Notes: generated by a model from the sequence alone, not told the origin. A stretch of DNA of 64,000 nt from Edolisoma coerulescens (GCA_013397115.1 VWZW01006868.1:472503-536502), one strand, 5' to 3'; numbered from the stretch's first letter, positions 50,102-63,690 are shown. Made by a program: numbers and translations.

Positions 50102-50726
50102 ACATGCCTATATTCATATATCAACCGGAATAAAATACAGTAAGTGAGAATACAATCAACTTTTTTCAGTTACATATTTCATACAAACAAAAAATCCAAT
50201 GTTTCATTTATTTAAGGGGCAAAAAAAAAAATGGCCGTTAAATGATCTCCAGCATAACAGAAGAACATTCAGAAGCCACCTGTGAAGCTCTGAAAACATG
50301 ATTACAGCAAGAAGCACTAAAAGGCTATGTCTATGCCTCAGTGTCATCAGCTTTATATTAGCTTAGCTCAAGTACCCGAAACAACCTCATTGCCACAATT
50401 TGGGATTTCCTCAAGGTGTGTGTTGCCGAAGATACCCTGTTTTTACAGCCTATACTCTTGTGTTTATAGCTAGCTCAGCTGTCTCTAGGTGAGGGTAAGG
50501 CATAGGCAGTTCCACCCTTTTATGTCCTTTTATATGCTTGGTTTAATTCATTAACCCTAGGAAACGAAAACCTAATGGGTACCCTGTCCCAATTGCCAAA
50601 GCACTGCAACAGCATCCTTGAAGTTGCTGCAAAACTGAATTGGAGGTTTCTTGTTTTTATTACTAATTCAGCCACAATTTTTTGGCAGGAAAATTTTAAC
50701 AGGTAGATAATCCTGTACATGATATA

Positions 50727-50774
50727 ATGTCGGAGACATAATAATGTGCAATGCCAGAGGCATAATAATGTGTA
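50727..50774. repeat. 24-bp imperfect tandem duplication
   Basis: Two adjacent 24-bp units (50727-50750 and 50751-50774), both containing CATAATAATGTG, match at 20 of 24 positions by eye. Confidence 0.75.
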
Positions 50775-52361
50775 TAAACAACTAGAAGAATACTGTAGTT
50801 TGTTGCAGTCTGGGAACTAAATGGGGATTTAATTAAGTAACTGCATAAAAATCGACGCTAGGAATGTACAAGTCACTTGATCACAAATTACTACATTACC
50901 TCTCAGCATAATCTCATGCACAAAATGTCAGATTTAATTATGTTACACTAGTTTAAAACTTCCATCATTTTTATATGTCCTCTTGAATTCATTTACCACT
51001 CAAATGTAGCAAATGTTCTTATGAAATTTTCATAGAGTTTCCTGTACTGCCTTGTACAAGTAAACACTGTGTTTAATTGTTTTGACTTGTGAAATAAGAA
51101 AATGAAATGTGGAAATTGTGGTAGGATAATAAATGCTGTGTCTTGCAATGCCATTTTTACTGACACTGAGGTGTAAAAATTCCCTGGTTTTGATCTGTGA
51201 CAGATAAAACCTAAGAATTTCTTTCCCCAATGAAATTTTTCATTTTAAGTAATTGCCCTCTGGCTACCATGCTGGCTGTCCATATGTAATAACATGGGAT
51301 TAAGGTAACCTAGGAAACCAGTATTAACAGATATAAAGGTCTACTATTTTTCATATTTTCCCATTTCTGCTCTTATCTCAGAACGGTTGACATGGTACAT
51401 AATAAAATTCTTGCTATTCTACCAATATATATATAAAGATGTTATAGTACTCAGGCTACTGGGGCAAAAAGGTCCTTCTGCAGGTGTGCAGAGAAGATAT
51501 GAAGTGTACTGAGGATTCAGAACACACATCCAAATGGCTGCCTCAGGAATGAATAAGGAAGATGTTTTTAGGATAGCTGCAATCATTGACAGTTCCAGCT
51601 ACAAATAAAATGCTGAAAGTAGGGAACAGAGAATGGTTTTTTTTACTAGAAGAGAATAGGTATAGGCTGATTAGTTTGCTCATCACTCACTAGTGCACGG
51701 GCAAAAATACCTTCCTGTTGATGATAAAGACCAGATTCTGTGGTGTACAAGTTAAAGAGATGACCACAAATACAGCTGTTCTTTTCTAAATAACTCTGCC
51801 AAGTGGCTGTGGTTGAAGAAAGAACTTGGAATTTTGATTGAGGGACCTCTTGCTTTCAAGTGGAGGTGGAGGGAAGGGAAATGGACAAATCTAAATGTTC
51901 CCTTACTCCTCACAGAATGAGTTGTTCAAGAAGGGAATAGATAGCTACAAATTTCCTGACTTGTCCCGTCTTGGTGACAGTGCAAAAAAAATGTTGCATA
52001 TCCCACCAGGAGACATATCTGGAAGCCACTGCATCTCCACTTTTATGTGCTGGCCAGTTTCTCTCTCCTTCTACTTACCATAGTAATTATTGTGCCAGCA
52101 AGAATTGACAGCTTATAGTCTGATCTCAAGAGCACACCAACTGATTGCCTTTGCTTACGCAGAGATTAACATAGTTTTCAAACTACTCTAGCACAACTGA
52201 GCTGCATGGTCTGCTCTAACACCTCCAGACCCAGAAAGCACCCAGAAAAATTAAAGGCCCAAATGGAGATCATGGCTTGGTCTCAAGCTGACCGTGGATT
52301 GAAATGTTGCACTTCACAAATTTTGGATCTTCCCTTCAGCCTGAAACTTGAGAAGGACACC

Positions 52362-52397
52362 CACCAGCTATCTGACATCCACCAGCTATCAGATATC
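52362..52397. repeat. 18-bp imperfect tandem duplication
   Basis: Two adjacent 18-bp units beginning CACCAGCTATC match at 16 of 18 positions. In the overlapping frame they would encode two HQLSDI units, but that frame is not a credible gene. Confidence 0.75.
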
Positions 52398-54417
52398 TGT
52401 TCATATCCCAGAAAGGATCTGAGCTTTCCTTTCATCTCACCAGGAAGCTACAAAAAACCTGGATTCCCAAGGTTTTCAATTCACCTTAGGAGAATATGCT
52501 AGTCAAACACAGGTGAAAAACTGAGTTCATGTAGTAGCGCAATAAAAAACCTCTGCTTTCAAGTTAAAAGTCTAGCCACAAACATCTGCCACTCCATACC
52601 TACAGAGCTGACCTGTGAGATTTTTTAGATGAACAGGAGATAACACCTTCAGAAAGCTACAATTCTCGTGGTACATCTTTGCAGGAAGAACAAATAACTG
52701 GTATGGTGTTTATTGTGGTGAAAAAAACTGAAATCCCATTTCTGCTTCTCCAGAAAGCAAATACAGCAGACTCGTGCTCAGTAGAGCAGCTGAGGGTTTC
52801 TCTTTTTTGGTAAGCAAGGCAGCTGAACTAAGCAATGGAGTGCTGTTGGTGTGCTTTATTTGACAAGGCAAAAAAATCTCAGGGAACATGGGGAGCCTTT
52901 TAGTACAGTGCCAGAAGACAAGTGGGGGAACTAGCTTCAGAATAACCTTCTCTGACCTCCATCTCAAAAAAACCCACCCTCCCACCCAGTAAGAGGAGAC
53001 TGTGGGAGGAAAGAAAGGTCTGACTCACAGCAGAAACAAAAAGTAACGCAAAAAGAACAGCCTGCATATGCCTAAATCAAGAGATCTCGTATGTCTTTAA
53101 TTAGCTCATTATAGAAGAGTGTAAAGCACTAAAGGAACCCAATATGGAATTATCAAAGCAAATCGTTTTAAAAGAGAAAGCAGGGAAGGAAGAAGTTGCA
53201 TGGTACAGGTTTGCTGTTAGTGTGCTGTTCTAAGCAAAAGAGAAAAATAAGAAAGAAGGAAGTAACAGAATAAAAAAGTTTGGACATAATCCACTGTAAT
53301 GGAAGTGACCATAGGGTGGGTGGGGAGATTACACTACTGCCTCCATCATTTTGCATGTGTCTGCATTCCTGAAGAGGACTTCTTTTTCCATATTCATACT
53401 CGCTTTCAGCTCTCCAAAAAATCTAATACCCCAGGTTAAAGAAATGTTAAAAATTTAGGTGGTAGAGCACAATATGTCAAAATGTAGACCTCAAGTGTAA
53501 CATTATCCTGACATTTAAAGATAAATGACATTAATTTCACGCTGTATCTACCTCAGCCGCTCTGATCTGCAACTCTGCAGCAAAAGAAATGAGATGAGCA
53601 CTTTAGGTACTGTGAGTGGCGTGGCTGCAACTCACCATCAGTGTAAGTTTTACTTTCAGCTCTTTTCTCACAGAAATGACCTGATATTTTGGTACATGTA
53701 TGCTTTGCACTTCTTTATATTCCCCTGAGTAGCCAAAACAGAGCAAAAAGGCAAATAGGCTTTAGAGACCAAACAAGCTCAGCAGCTTTTGCAAAAACAG
53801 TCACAGAATAGTGCAAGGAAAAAGAAGAGCCGCCTTTGAACTTACGTGTCTCCTCTCAGTGTAATGCAGTGGAAATGTGCTATAGTAACCTTCTCTGTGC
53901 CCCTTGATATGAGCTGTGCTAGAGAGTAGTTGGCATGACTTGGATCCTTAAATGGTACTTACAGTATTTTCTGCTGTGTTAATTAGTAATCAGAGTAACT
54001 GAAATAATGAGTAATACTGTAAGAATTATCTAAAGAGAAGAAGATGTAAGGTCTCAGTCAAAGGTGATGGAAAGCAGGGGGAAAATTCCAATTTTTCTCC
54101 CCTGGCACTACAGCCCTGGTGCAACACTTCAAGATGGGTGATACAATTCTCAGCCGTTCCTGTTGTACCCATGGCCACCTAAATTACAAAGATAACATCT
54201 TTCTGGAAGGATACATGGAACTTGCCGTATTTTGGGTGTGCACTTTAAAATCAATAAATACATGCTGAAAATACTAATAACTCAGAAACTGACTTGTGAG
54301 GGCCATCTCCTATGTTTCAGCATGTTTGACCCTGTCCCTCTGATACATCTCATCTTGGAGAGAGACAATTTCTTGAGCGTAAGCCACATGGGAGCTAGGT
54401 AGTTTCTTATGAACGTA

Positions 54418-54665
54418 TGGTCAGTCAGGACAGGTGACCCTAAAGTGGGGGGAAGAAGAAGGAAGGGAGGATGTTTGGAGTGATGGAGTTTGTCTTCCCA
54501 AGTCACCATTATGTGTGATGGAGCCCTGCTCTCCTGGGATGGCTGAACACCTGCCCAGCCACAGGAAGCCTTAAATTAATTATTTGTTTTGCTTTACTTG
54601 TGGACATGGCTTTTGCTTTCCAAAGTGTTTAAGAGATGCTGAGTCATGGTTGAGAGTTTCTGTTG
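54418..54665 (+). mobile_element. Avian ERV LTR fragment, sense +
   Basis: This matches, on the opposite strand, the LTR at 63437-63893. Shared text includes AGTGGGGGGAAGAAG, ATGTTTGGAGTGATGG, TGTCTTCCCAAGTCACCAT and GCTTTCC near the 3' side. Compared with that copy, about 45 bp containing the TATA region appear to be deleted between GACAGGTGACCC and TAAAGTGGGG, and the 3' part decays after about 54625. The 75-codon minus frame crossing it begins MVTWEDK, as does part of a plus-strand frame in the other copy. This is shared LTR text, not a protein. Confidence 0.82.
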
Positions 54666-56015
54666 TTTTCACATCTAATGACCAGACAGGCCTAGCACCC
54701 TCCAATTTCCCACATGCAGTCAAAATTACTACCCTTTCTTACACAGAATATTATAAATAATTTCCAAAATTCCTGCAGCTATAGAACCTGATGAACATAT
54801 ACATTTATTTACACAGTTCAGGGCCAACAGCAAGGACCCAGGTTTGCTGCAGCCCAAGGTGTGGGCAGTGAGCCAGCCCCATTTTCAGACCCCACTGAAT
54901 GAATGGGGGCACAGCCCCACACCTGCATGCCCGAATGCTGTCAGCTTGCGTCCTCTTCCTTTGGTGCCTGCGCGGAGCCAGCTTGAAATTGTCTACACAT
55001 TTCTTTTGGGAAGAAGCTTGTTATGTCTCGGTAGCTCTTACCCATATTCTTGGCTTATTCTTTCTTCCTCCTATCAAACATCTTCACAGACCACAGGGTC
55101 AGAGGAACTTGTAGAAAGGTGCGTTGCTCACTTCTCACCTGTTTCAGACTCTAAGGCAATATGTCATTTACCTTAAAAAAAAACCCAAGCCAAACTAACT
55201 GAGAGAGAAAGAAGTACAACTCTTATTCTAGTAAAAGGAAAAATCCCAGATGCTTTTAAACACTCAGAAGAAAAGAAAAAACATAATTTAGTACGTCAAC
55301 ATCTAAAAGACCTCTTTCTCTCTAAAACTGGTGAAATGCAAGGAATTTGTAGTGTCTTTTGAAACTATGGCACAGAGTTATCCTATTTAATGACCTGTGA
55401 GTTTCAAAACAGCAATATGAAAAATGTGAGATAAATATCAGGGCTTGATCCTGCCCTTTGGTACAGCAGTTGAGCACGACTTCCAGTTGTTCAAAATTAG
55501 CTTCTGACTGAATATGCCCTCAAAACATGGGAGGCAAAACAGGAAAAACTCCTTTGGCTGTGCATATTAGCACAAAAGGTGATGGCTTTTTATTCAGGAA
55601 TGGCTGCAAGTGATTTTACCTTATTCTGTTGCGTGAGAAATCTATTGTTGGGTTTTAATTTACACTGCCAACACAGAGCAATGCCACCACAGCTAAAATG
55701 TAAGAAAATGCTCTGTAAAGAAAACAATCTCAACCACCCAAATGAACAGTGCCCACACAATGCATTATCTCTCAGAACCACTGGCACCACACTGATTTTC
55801 TCCCCAAACTTTTTCAGAGATGCTGATTAGATGTTTTCATCTTGGTGTTCGTTTGTGGCACTGCTGAGTTTCACAGAGGTACATGTTTTCAGAACATAGT
55901 TTTAAAATGACTCATAAAAATCAGTTGGAGGCATAACAGATCTACCCATATGCCTGCATATTCTATTTTTTTCCAACCCTATTGTCATAAATAAAACTAT
56001 AAAATTGGCTTTTGC
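54666..56015. other. Unique noncoding stretch
   Basis: No gene is recognised. The 110-codon frame at 54844-55176 (+) and the 71-codon frame inside it lie in a G/C-richer patch and lack domains. Confidence 0.45.
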
Positions 56016-56019
56016 ATAT

Positions 56020-56648
56020 AGAGATCAAGTTGAAAATGGTTAAAATTGTTAATTTAGTTAATTGATAAAGTACCCTGATAATTAGAATATTTTAGATTGT
56101 TCCCTGTTAGATCTTCCCAGTTCAAATAAAGACCCCCAGTCTCCATCTGTACCCTGAGGTTGAGAAAAGACCTTGTTTAAGTGATGTTCAAGTTTCTTAA
56201 TTGTAAAGTTGAAAGTGGTTGAATTATGACAGTTTAATTATGTTTTTGAAGTTGAAAATGTTGTAGTTCATGTTCCTTACTGTTTTACTGTTGTGCACTA
56301 CTTTTAAGTTCAAACCTAAGTTAGAAAAGTTGTGCTTTAAAGTGAAACTCTATGATTTCTGTTGAACCAGTCTCCCAGTCTAATTGCACCATAAAGCAAG
56401 GGTACCTCCACCCCCATAGCCCCAAGAAGATTTTTAGGTGCTGACAGTTGAGGCTGCAGCTGGGCTCCATGGCAACCATGAATTTTAGTGAGGACTTGTC
56501 CCGCCTTTGGAACCAGTGCCATCACCCCTTTTACCCGANAAATTTTTTTTTTAATACCTTTTTATTTTAATTAGATCCCTAATTTTTTCCTTATTAATAA
56601 ATTACCTATTTTTGTTAATTGCAACAAGAGTTGTCTCGTTTTTAACAC
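56020..56648 (+). mobile_element. Probable ERV LTR, sense +, with one N
   Basis: The 5' half is rich in GTTGAA/GTTAA-type words, followed by AAAGTGAAACTCTATG, a CCATGGCAACCATGAATTTT segment, a T-rich stretch with the N at 56539, AATAAA at about 56596-56601 and GCAACAAGAGTTGTCTCG near the end. It stops at TTTTTAACA (56648). The AATAAA to CA-ending order fits the R/U5 part of a retroviral LTR, and I recall similar ERVL-type LTR text from birds. The 5' boundary and target-site duplication could not be fixed. No retroviral gene is attached. Confidence 0.68.
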
Positions 56649-56689
56649 TACTGACCCAAGGAACTCAAAAATATCAGGCTTTTACTACA

Positions 56690-57130
56690 TGGCCAACGTT
56701 CCATAATATCTGCCATAGTGGAAGAAATATAAAAAGAGAGAGGGAAAAGGAATGATCAAAACAAGAAGGGAAACAGGACATATTAAGACAAGCAACACTA
56801 ATAAAATACCTGAAGTAAATAAAGGGGAATGAGATGAACAGTGCAGAGAGCAGGACAAATGATGTACTGACACAAGCTAAACAGAGGAGTTAAAAATCTT
56901 CTCAGGGAATAGAGATGACAAAAAATCAAAAGAAAAAGGAAAGAATTAAGTTAAAAAAAAATCCCAGAGGAGAAGGAGAAAACCAAGTACATCCTAATTT
57001 ATTTGTAACATAAGCACTATTTTTCCATTTACTTGGATGGGAATCAGATAAGACTCTTAATGAAAAGCAGAGAAATGGAAAGCTTTCTTGAAGATGAAAG
57101 AATGACAAGAAAATGTTCTGAGGGAAAAAT
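56690..57130. other. Purine-rich strand-asymmetric segment
   Basis: The plus strand is dominated by A and G (GAGAGAGGGAAAAGG, AAAAGAAAAAGGAAAG and similar). Minus-strand frames crossing it are therefore Phe/Leu/Ser-rich and not meaningful. It begins about 40 bp after the LTR end at 56648. Confidence 0.5.
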
Positions 57131-57744
57131 AATAAGAATTAATTCAACATTTTGAGGATGAAATGTACTCTAAACATCATACAAATTGTTATTGGGAATT
57201 GTAAAACTCCAGATATTGGAAGACAGAATTTATTGCTCTCTTTTAGCAAGTTACACTGGTTTCTATTTTTGTTATAGAAAAGGGTCTCTGAAGAAGCACT
57301 GAAGTCAAAGAATCACAGTTTACAGTTCTGCCTCTTGTAAATGTTTGGGCCTTTTGCCTCTTCTTTCCTCCCTCCATCCCCAACAAAATGATCGTCAAAT
57401 GGGTCTCACTGTATGGAATTCCCCTGGCACCTTGATCACCAGGATATGTGACATTTTCATGCTCCTGAAATGTGCTCAGAGGGCACAGGAGAAATGTTTG
57501 CCTCTCTACTTCTCTGTAACAAATCTGGAAAACAGATCAGTCCCTGACATGCCTGTGGGGCTGAAAGTACTTCAATGATTCCTCTCCTATACAGCAACGT
57601 GGCTTGTAAAGGGGATGAGGGAAAGGCATTTTATTACTGTCAGGAGGCTGTGCCATTGTGTGAGTGCTCCAGGTCTCAGGAGTCCAAAGAGAAGGTTCAA
57701 AAGGCACCCCAGCATGGCCCTCCCACTTACTCCTGGATGTATTT

Positions 57745-57790
57745 CTGTATGTATATTTATTTATATATTTTATATATTTATTACATGTAT
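57745..57790. repeat. TA/TTTA-rich tract
   Basis: Imperfect TATA and TTTATA units in simple sequence. Confidence 0.75.
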
Positions 57791-59506
57791 GCTCTTATAT
57801 GTACATCAAAGTTCTGTCTTCCTCTTCCCATTGACTTTGCCTCTCCATAATCACAGTTTCCTATTTTTTTTCCTCTTGTAACTAATTTATTTCTTTCATA
57901 GATGGTAAGAGACCACCAAAAGTAATGGAAGACATAGAGAACTGACCACACAGGGGCAAACATGACATGAATGATTTAAGAAGTCATGCAGGATTCCCTT
58001 GGGAGGGGAGAAGAGTAATGGACGTCATTTGAAAAGTCAAAAGCGCAGAAGGCAGCAGAGCCTGAGCTGCAGAAAGAGGCAGAGAAAACAAAGATGAGTT
58101 TGGATCACGTTCCTTTGCTGAGAGGAATGAATATGAGCTGGGTTTAATGACAACACTATCAAGTGAAGTGTTTCTGCTGCAGCAAAAAAGCAAAATATAG
58201 TTGGAACACATGTTTTGCTGGTAGGGACAGAGAGGAATTACTGGATTTCTCAGATATATTAGAAATAGCAGCAGGATTTAATGACAATACTGAGGGGAAA
58301 AGAAATGAAAGGAGAAGTTAAAAAAAAAGCACCAACTTTGTGACACTGATGACTACAGGAGATGAGAGACTTGCCAATGGTGACAAACAAAGCAGAGGAT
58401 TTATGTGAAAAATGAGTAAGTTAGCCCCAGGAAAATCTGAAGTATCAGCAAAATCTGGGAAAGGATCTGTATTGGATGATTCATCTTGCAGGGGATCTTC
58501 TAAATGTTGTGGTAACTACCTCAAAGTCCTCAGTTTCAAAATATTTTGGACACTTACAGACCTGAGTTTTGCATTATTCCCTGAGTAACCAACAAACCTG
58601 TAACTTGAGTTATTTTGGTTTTATCTGTGTGGGTTCCTGGGAGCTGAGTAAATTGATGAAAGGAAAACAACATCACATAAGCTTGAACTTGAGAAAGATT
58701 CGTCTGGTACTGAAAGCAATCTCGTTAAAATAGCTTCTACTGTTTTCAGTACATTTTAATCTAATGTAGAGGTTGGCTAACAGTCACCCCTCCTTAGTGA
58801 CTCAGTTTGTCTGTGTTTCAAGTGCTCCTTGCTGGCTTACAGCTGCCATTATTCCTGTATGAACTGCTGTCTTGTGACAGGAGAGGAAAGCAGTTATATG
58901 GAATATCTCAACATGGCGTTTGCTTTATTCAAGGCGCATGCATGAGAGAGAATTTGTGTCAGGTTTGAGTAACTAGATCTCAAGTAGTGAAAAGACATTG
59001 GATGTGATTGGTGCTTTGGGCTCTGGTTCCTTCCGTAGTTTGCAGTTCTGGAGAGGTATGAAAGCAGTGTGAAATATTGCAATCCTTCCAGGGGAAGAGT
59101 CCTCTAGAGCAGAAAGTGTGGAAATAGTCAGCAGCTCTGTGAAATCAGAAATTTTAATGACTTCTTCTGCCTCAGTTTACCATTTGAAAAAAAGGAATGT
59201 TAATTTACCTGCATTTTAGAGATACTGTAGGAGGTAACCTACTTAAGGTTTGCAAACCGTTTTCCTTTATAACTTTTAAACAGTATTATTTAGCTAAAAT
59301 GAGAGCACTTGTGAATAATTGTAACCATGGGCTTGAATTCGTAACTGTGAGACATCCTTTGTTTAATGAATTCACACTGAGAGCATTTGCAGCACCTTCG
59401 CTGGTTTCAAGCACCTTAGTGAAGGTTCCAGACCAAATATTTGCCTCCATCTGAGTGAGAGACCCTTTTCCTCTAAATGTTGGCTTACAATCTACAGAAT
59501 AACAAG

Positions 59507-59570
59507 AGTAATAGTAGTAGTAGTGACAGCAATAATAGTAGCAATAAATAATGTCATTATAATAATGATT
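59507..59570. repeat. TAG/TAA/TAATAA imperfect trinucleotide tract
   Basis: Starts with GTAATAGTAGTAGTAGTG and continues as AATAATAGTAGCAATAAATAAT. Confidence 0.8.
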
Positions 59571-60869
59571 AACTGTGGGTTTGGTAACTGAGAATCTTCT
59601 CATTGATTTCAAGAGATGCTAGATATAAGACCAGCTCATCTAGACTTAACCTCCGTGACTGGAACTTTGGATAAAACTTTGTGTGGAACTGTTGATATCA
59701 CTATAGCAGCAGGAATTCACAAAATATACCTTTCAAAGTCTAATGACCTCCAAAGATACTAAAAGCCATCGAGTCAATTGAGATATTAGTTTTATGGCAC
59801 ACTGCAGTTTTTCCCAAGCTGTTTCCTGATAACTCAGTGTTCCATAGTTGATAATTACCAATTTCTCTTTTTGTCCCGCAGGAGCTGATGACCTTATCAT
59901 CTCTTCTTTTTCTGGCATCCTTTTTTTCCTGACTAGTGCCATCCACATTTTTCTTTCAGATTGTCTAATTGAGTAACATAATTAAATTGAACACAGAGCA
60001 CATATTTCCAGTCCAGAACTGCTTTGAAATTATTTCAGACCTAAAAAATATCTGTTATCTTCATCTGATTTTTTTCTAGAAATATAGACTATGGTAGTTC
60101 AAAATGAGTTGTCACCTTTCTAAAAACCCCCAAAATCTCACTCATTTAAATCATTATCACCCTAACTGCATAGAACAAAATTAAAAAAAGAAGACATATG
60201 TATCCATATTTCAGATTTAATTCTGAGATATTCTGAAATATTTTCAATAATCCCAGTTGAAGTCTGAGCACTGTTATTTCAGAGAAAAATGGGAAGGCCC
60301 TGTTCTGTAAGTCGTCACACTTTATATAATGCCAACAAAAAACCCCAGAAAATGGAAATGCCTGAAGGTGGTCATTCAAGGCGTCAATTTTCTGCTGAAA
60401 CCTTAGAAACTCTGTAATTGGAGTTTGGGGTTTTTTTCCCATACATTAGTACAGTTGTAGAAAGAAAATATTTAGAGGGTATATCTAACACAAAAATGTA
60501 ATCATACCCAATTTAAATCAAAATTCTGATTTAGGTCTGCATGCACAAATGTAGGTATCATCTTCTTATGTTCTGTTGTGATACTTGCTGTGACCTGAGA
60601 GAAAGATTTTCAAGATTGTCTCCTCTGGCTCAAAGACAGGATGAACAACACGACAGTAGAGAAATGCAAAGAAAAACCATGTTTTTAACTAGCAACTCTT
60701 GTTAACTTGTTTGTTTGTTGGTTTATTTTCTACATAGCTTGACTTTTCTTTTGTGCTACTATTGTATATCAAATTCTAAGTTAGTAAATGATCTGGTTTT
60801 CAAGCTATGACATTTACATTATTACATTATTGGTTGTCTTGGTTTCCAGGAAATATTCTTTCTCTGCTG

Positions 60870-61110
60870 TTCCTTGGGGGAAGTGAAAGAACAGCAAAAA
60901 GAGAAGGCACAGTTACAGTTTCTCACACCAGAGCCCACCCCTGCAGCTCTGGAAAGTGTCTGGCTTGAACAAAATCTCTGGGAGCAGCATTATCCCCAGA
61001 GGAGGAATTGCCCAGACCTTGTTTATGCCCTGGGCTTGGTGGCAGTTCATGGCAGCTTGGCAGTGTTGCCATCCAGGCAGTTTCTACTGTCAGCAGATCT
61101 CTCAAGACTG
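60870..61110. other. GC-richer patch of unknown origin
   Basis: This is locally richer in G/C than its A/T-rich flanks. The overlapping plus frame begins MGEVKEQQKEKAQLQFLTPEP. I cannot match it to a protein family. It may be part of an unrecognised repeat. Confidence 0.25.
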
Positions 61111-63514
61111 AAATACAGCCCTATGATTACTTTTATTATATCTATTATCCCAGATCCATCCAGCTCAACACAGGAGTAGGAAAAAAATGATGCTAATTAC
61201 TCCCTAGTTATGACTGTTGTGGGGTAACAAACCCTTTCATATAAGTCATATGAGGAAAACTGGTGAAAGTTTGATAATATAAAGTGCTGACTTCCTTAGC
61301 AAATAAATTGTGTTTCATTCAGCTTTTTAAAGAGCAAAATTAGCAAGAGCAGACTCTCCCATGTGTGTCTGCATGCCAACTCCATTTGCCTATTTTTCTG
61401 GGGAAATTGAATATCCACTAACCCTGTTTCTGAAATATGGTTTATTTTGGGACAGACTTTAGATCACAGACCTCAATAATAATATTTCCAGTGTACTATG
61501 AGTGACAAGTAAGGGCTTGGTAAATCCACCTATTTCAGCTAGGTAATGATTCCCTTCTCCATTTTAAATTTATTTACATTCATATGAGAAATTGTAATGC
61601 AGAGATATGGGCCTGTGACAAACATGCTACAGTCTATGAAGTTACAGACAAGCAATTAATCTACACTGACTGCCCTGGGCAGACTCCTCTCACACAGCCT
61701 ACTATGGGGTAGCAAATGTTTTCGCTCAAAGGCAAGAATCTTAACAAGAATCTGCATTTTCCAGTGAATAATTGTGCAAATGACCTGGCTCTGTAAATTA
61801 CTTCGCTAGCTTGCTCTGTGGTAGGTAGTTCACCGATTCATGTACTAAAGCCTGACTACAAATGAATCTCCTCATCTTCATCTCTCTTAGCAATACAAGT
61901 TGATTGTACTGGGAAAGTTTGTATGGTACAGTGGGAAGGTTGTACCAGCAGGAAGCACTGGTATAAATGCCTGGGATCATAGCATTATATTACTAGCCCC
62001 TTTCATGTTGCAATCAATGCAGGCTAATGTAAAAATTGTGCATAGATTGGATCTAATATATATGCTAATGCACAATAGAACACTGCCACTCCTCTGCTTA
62101 AAATGATGGAATACTATGCAGAACAGATCACCTCTTCAAGCAAAAGCATCACCATTTGGCTTTTGAGTGGCCCCATGATTAGTAGAATAAAAATGGATTA
62201 AAGTTATTTTGCACCTTGTCACCTTGATGGAATCGACTGCTTGTATTTTGCATGTACCAAGGTTTTTTCTGTAGATTAAATACAGACTAATTTCCTAAAA
62301 ATTGATGCACACTATATGACAGTAAATGAACAAACAGCTAATAAGCCAGTCATTTTTCCTCACTGAAAAGCAAACAAATGCAAAATAAATAACTTTCTTT
62401 ATTATTTGAAGGAGGAATAATGAACCAGTTCCTTTCATATTATTTGAAAGGGAAGCAAACAGTTCTACTTTCCATACAAGTACCAGCAATTTAGTGGTAG
62501 ACATAGTCCTGATTTCAGCCCTGGTGTTTTGCCAGTCTAGCACAATGCTCTCAAATGGAGAATGATAATGTTTTTGAGCACCACAAAAAATGCAGAGAGC
62601 TGCAAAATGTAAAAAAAGTGGTACTTCTGCATTTGCCTTGCACCTACTATACCAAGAAGAGGAGAAGTTGCTGCCAACACTAGCTACAAATATTTATTAT
62701 ATAAAGATATGTCAAGGGTAAAGTGAAGTGCCTTGGAGTGCTGCTCCTGGTGTAGTTCCCACAGGGAAGAGGAGTGGGCATTTACACCCATGCTGAATAA
62801 CTGTAGAGAGTTCTCACTTTCCTGCCCCGGGTGGAGCTGGTCTCCAGCCTCCCACTGATAAACTGAGAAGGTGTTGCTCCTGTGAGAAACCTGAGGTGCT
62901 TTACTACAAGAAGCCAGCCAAATGGAGAAGAAAGTCAATGGCAGTGGCAAGTACTTAGCACCTTGGGCAATCAGGCCAGAAGACGTTCTCTTAATCTTCC
63001 CACAGGTGGATTAAATGAGAAAGAGACCATGAATAGTTCAAAGCTTTAAGAAGAACGAGTGTACTTTGTCACTTTTTCATTTCTGTGCTCTCTCTCACCT
63101 TGCATTTTTGACATCTTTTCTAACTAAAACAGTAAGAGGAACAGCCTGCCCTGGAGCTGCTCTCTCTAGTTTAATTAAAAGCTTTATTTCAGCTTTGTAT
63201 AGATAGTGTGTGCTAAATGACAGCAATTTCAGCAAAGAAGAATGTTGTCTGCCCTCTCACCAGTCATCTCCAGGTCAACTGCAGAGGTATGGTCCAGGGG
63301 AGGAACAAGGACAATTGAGATTACTTTCCAGCTCCAGTCACTTGCATCTTCTGTTTCAACTTCTTATTTGCTTCACTTCTTCCTTCTACCTATTTGTAGA
63401 GCACAAAATCTTTTGCTCTGCACTTTATTTTGACACCCACTTCCCCAGCAGCAGGATCAGGGAGAGAACTGGAAGGGTAAAAGCTGGAAAACTCATGGGT
63501 TGAGATAAAGACAG

Positions 63515-63520
63515 TTTAAT
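63515..63520 (-). promoter_or_regulatory. ATTAAA polyadenylation-type signal of the LTR
   Basis: TTTAAT on the plus strand reads ATTAAA on the sense strand of the LTR, about 175 bp downstream of the TATA-like word, as expected for an R region. Confidence 0.5.
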
Positions 63521-63690
63521 TGGAAAGCAAAAAGCCATGCACACAAGTAAAGAAAACCAAAGTACTTCCCATGAGCAGGCAGGTGTTCAGTCACCTCCTG
63601 GAAAGCCAGGATCCATCACACATGATGGTGACTTGGGAAGACAAAACACCATCACTCCAAACATCCCTGCCTTCCTCCTTCTTCCCCCCA

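Larger units (their letters stand above)
50102..54415. other. Unique noncoding stretch
   Basis: No gene is recognised. Small tandem duplications occur at 50727-50774 and 52362-52397. Frames at 52206-52502 (+, 98 codons) and 52710-52985 (-, 91 codons) have no domain. The minus strand of the second interval has an AATAAA-type word near 52860, which by itself is weak evidence for a transcript end. Confidence 0.45.
56649..63436. other. Unique noncoding stretch
   Basis: No gene is recognised in 6.8 kb. 56690-57130 is strikingly purine-rich on the plus strand. 57745-57790 is a TA-rich tract, and 59507-59570 is a TAG/TAA trinucleotide-like tract. A GC-richer patch at 60870-61110 holds a 101-codon frame (60874-61179 +), opposed by a 60-codon minus frame, without a domain. 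The 108-codon minus frame at 59286-59612 owes its Tyr/Ser/Cys-rich part to the trinucleotide tract. Confidence 0.45.

Noticed and set aside
49990..50110. Clustered short repeats that might suggest a CRISPR-like array
   Set aside because: They are plain CTAT and TA microsatellites without spacers, in a vertebrate context.
52700..52990. Possible transcript 3' end on the minus strand (AATAAA-type word near 52860)
   Set aside because: A single AATAAA-type hexamer is common in A/T-rich DNA, and nothing else supports an exon.
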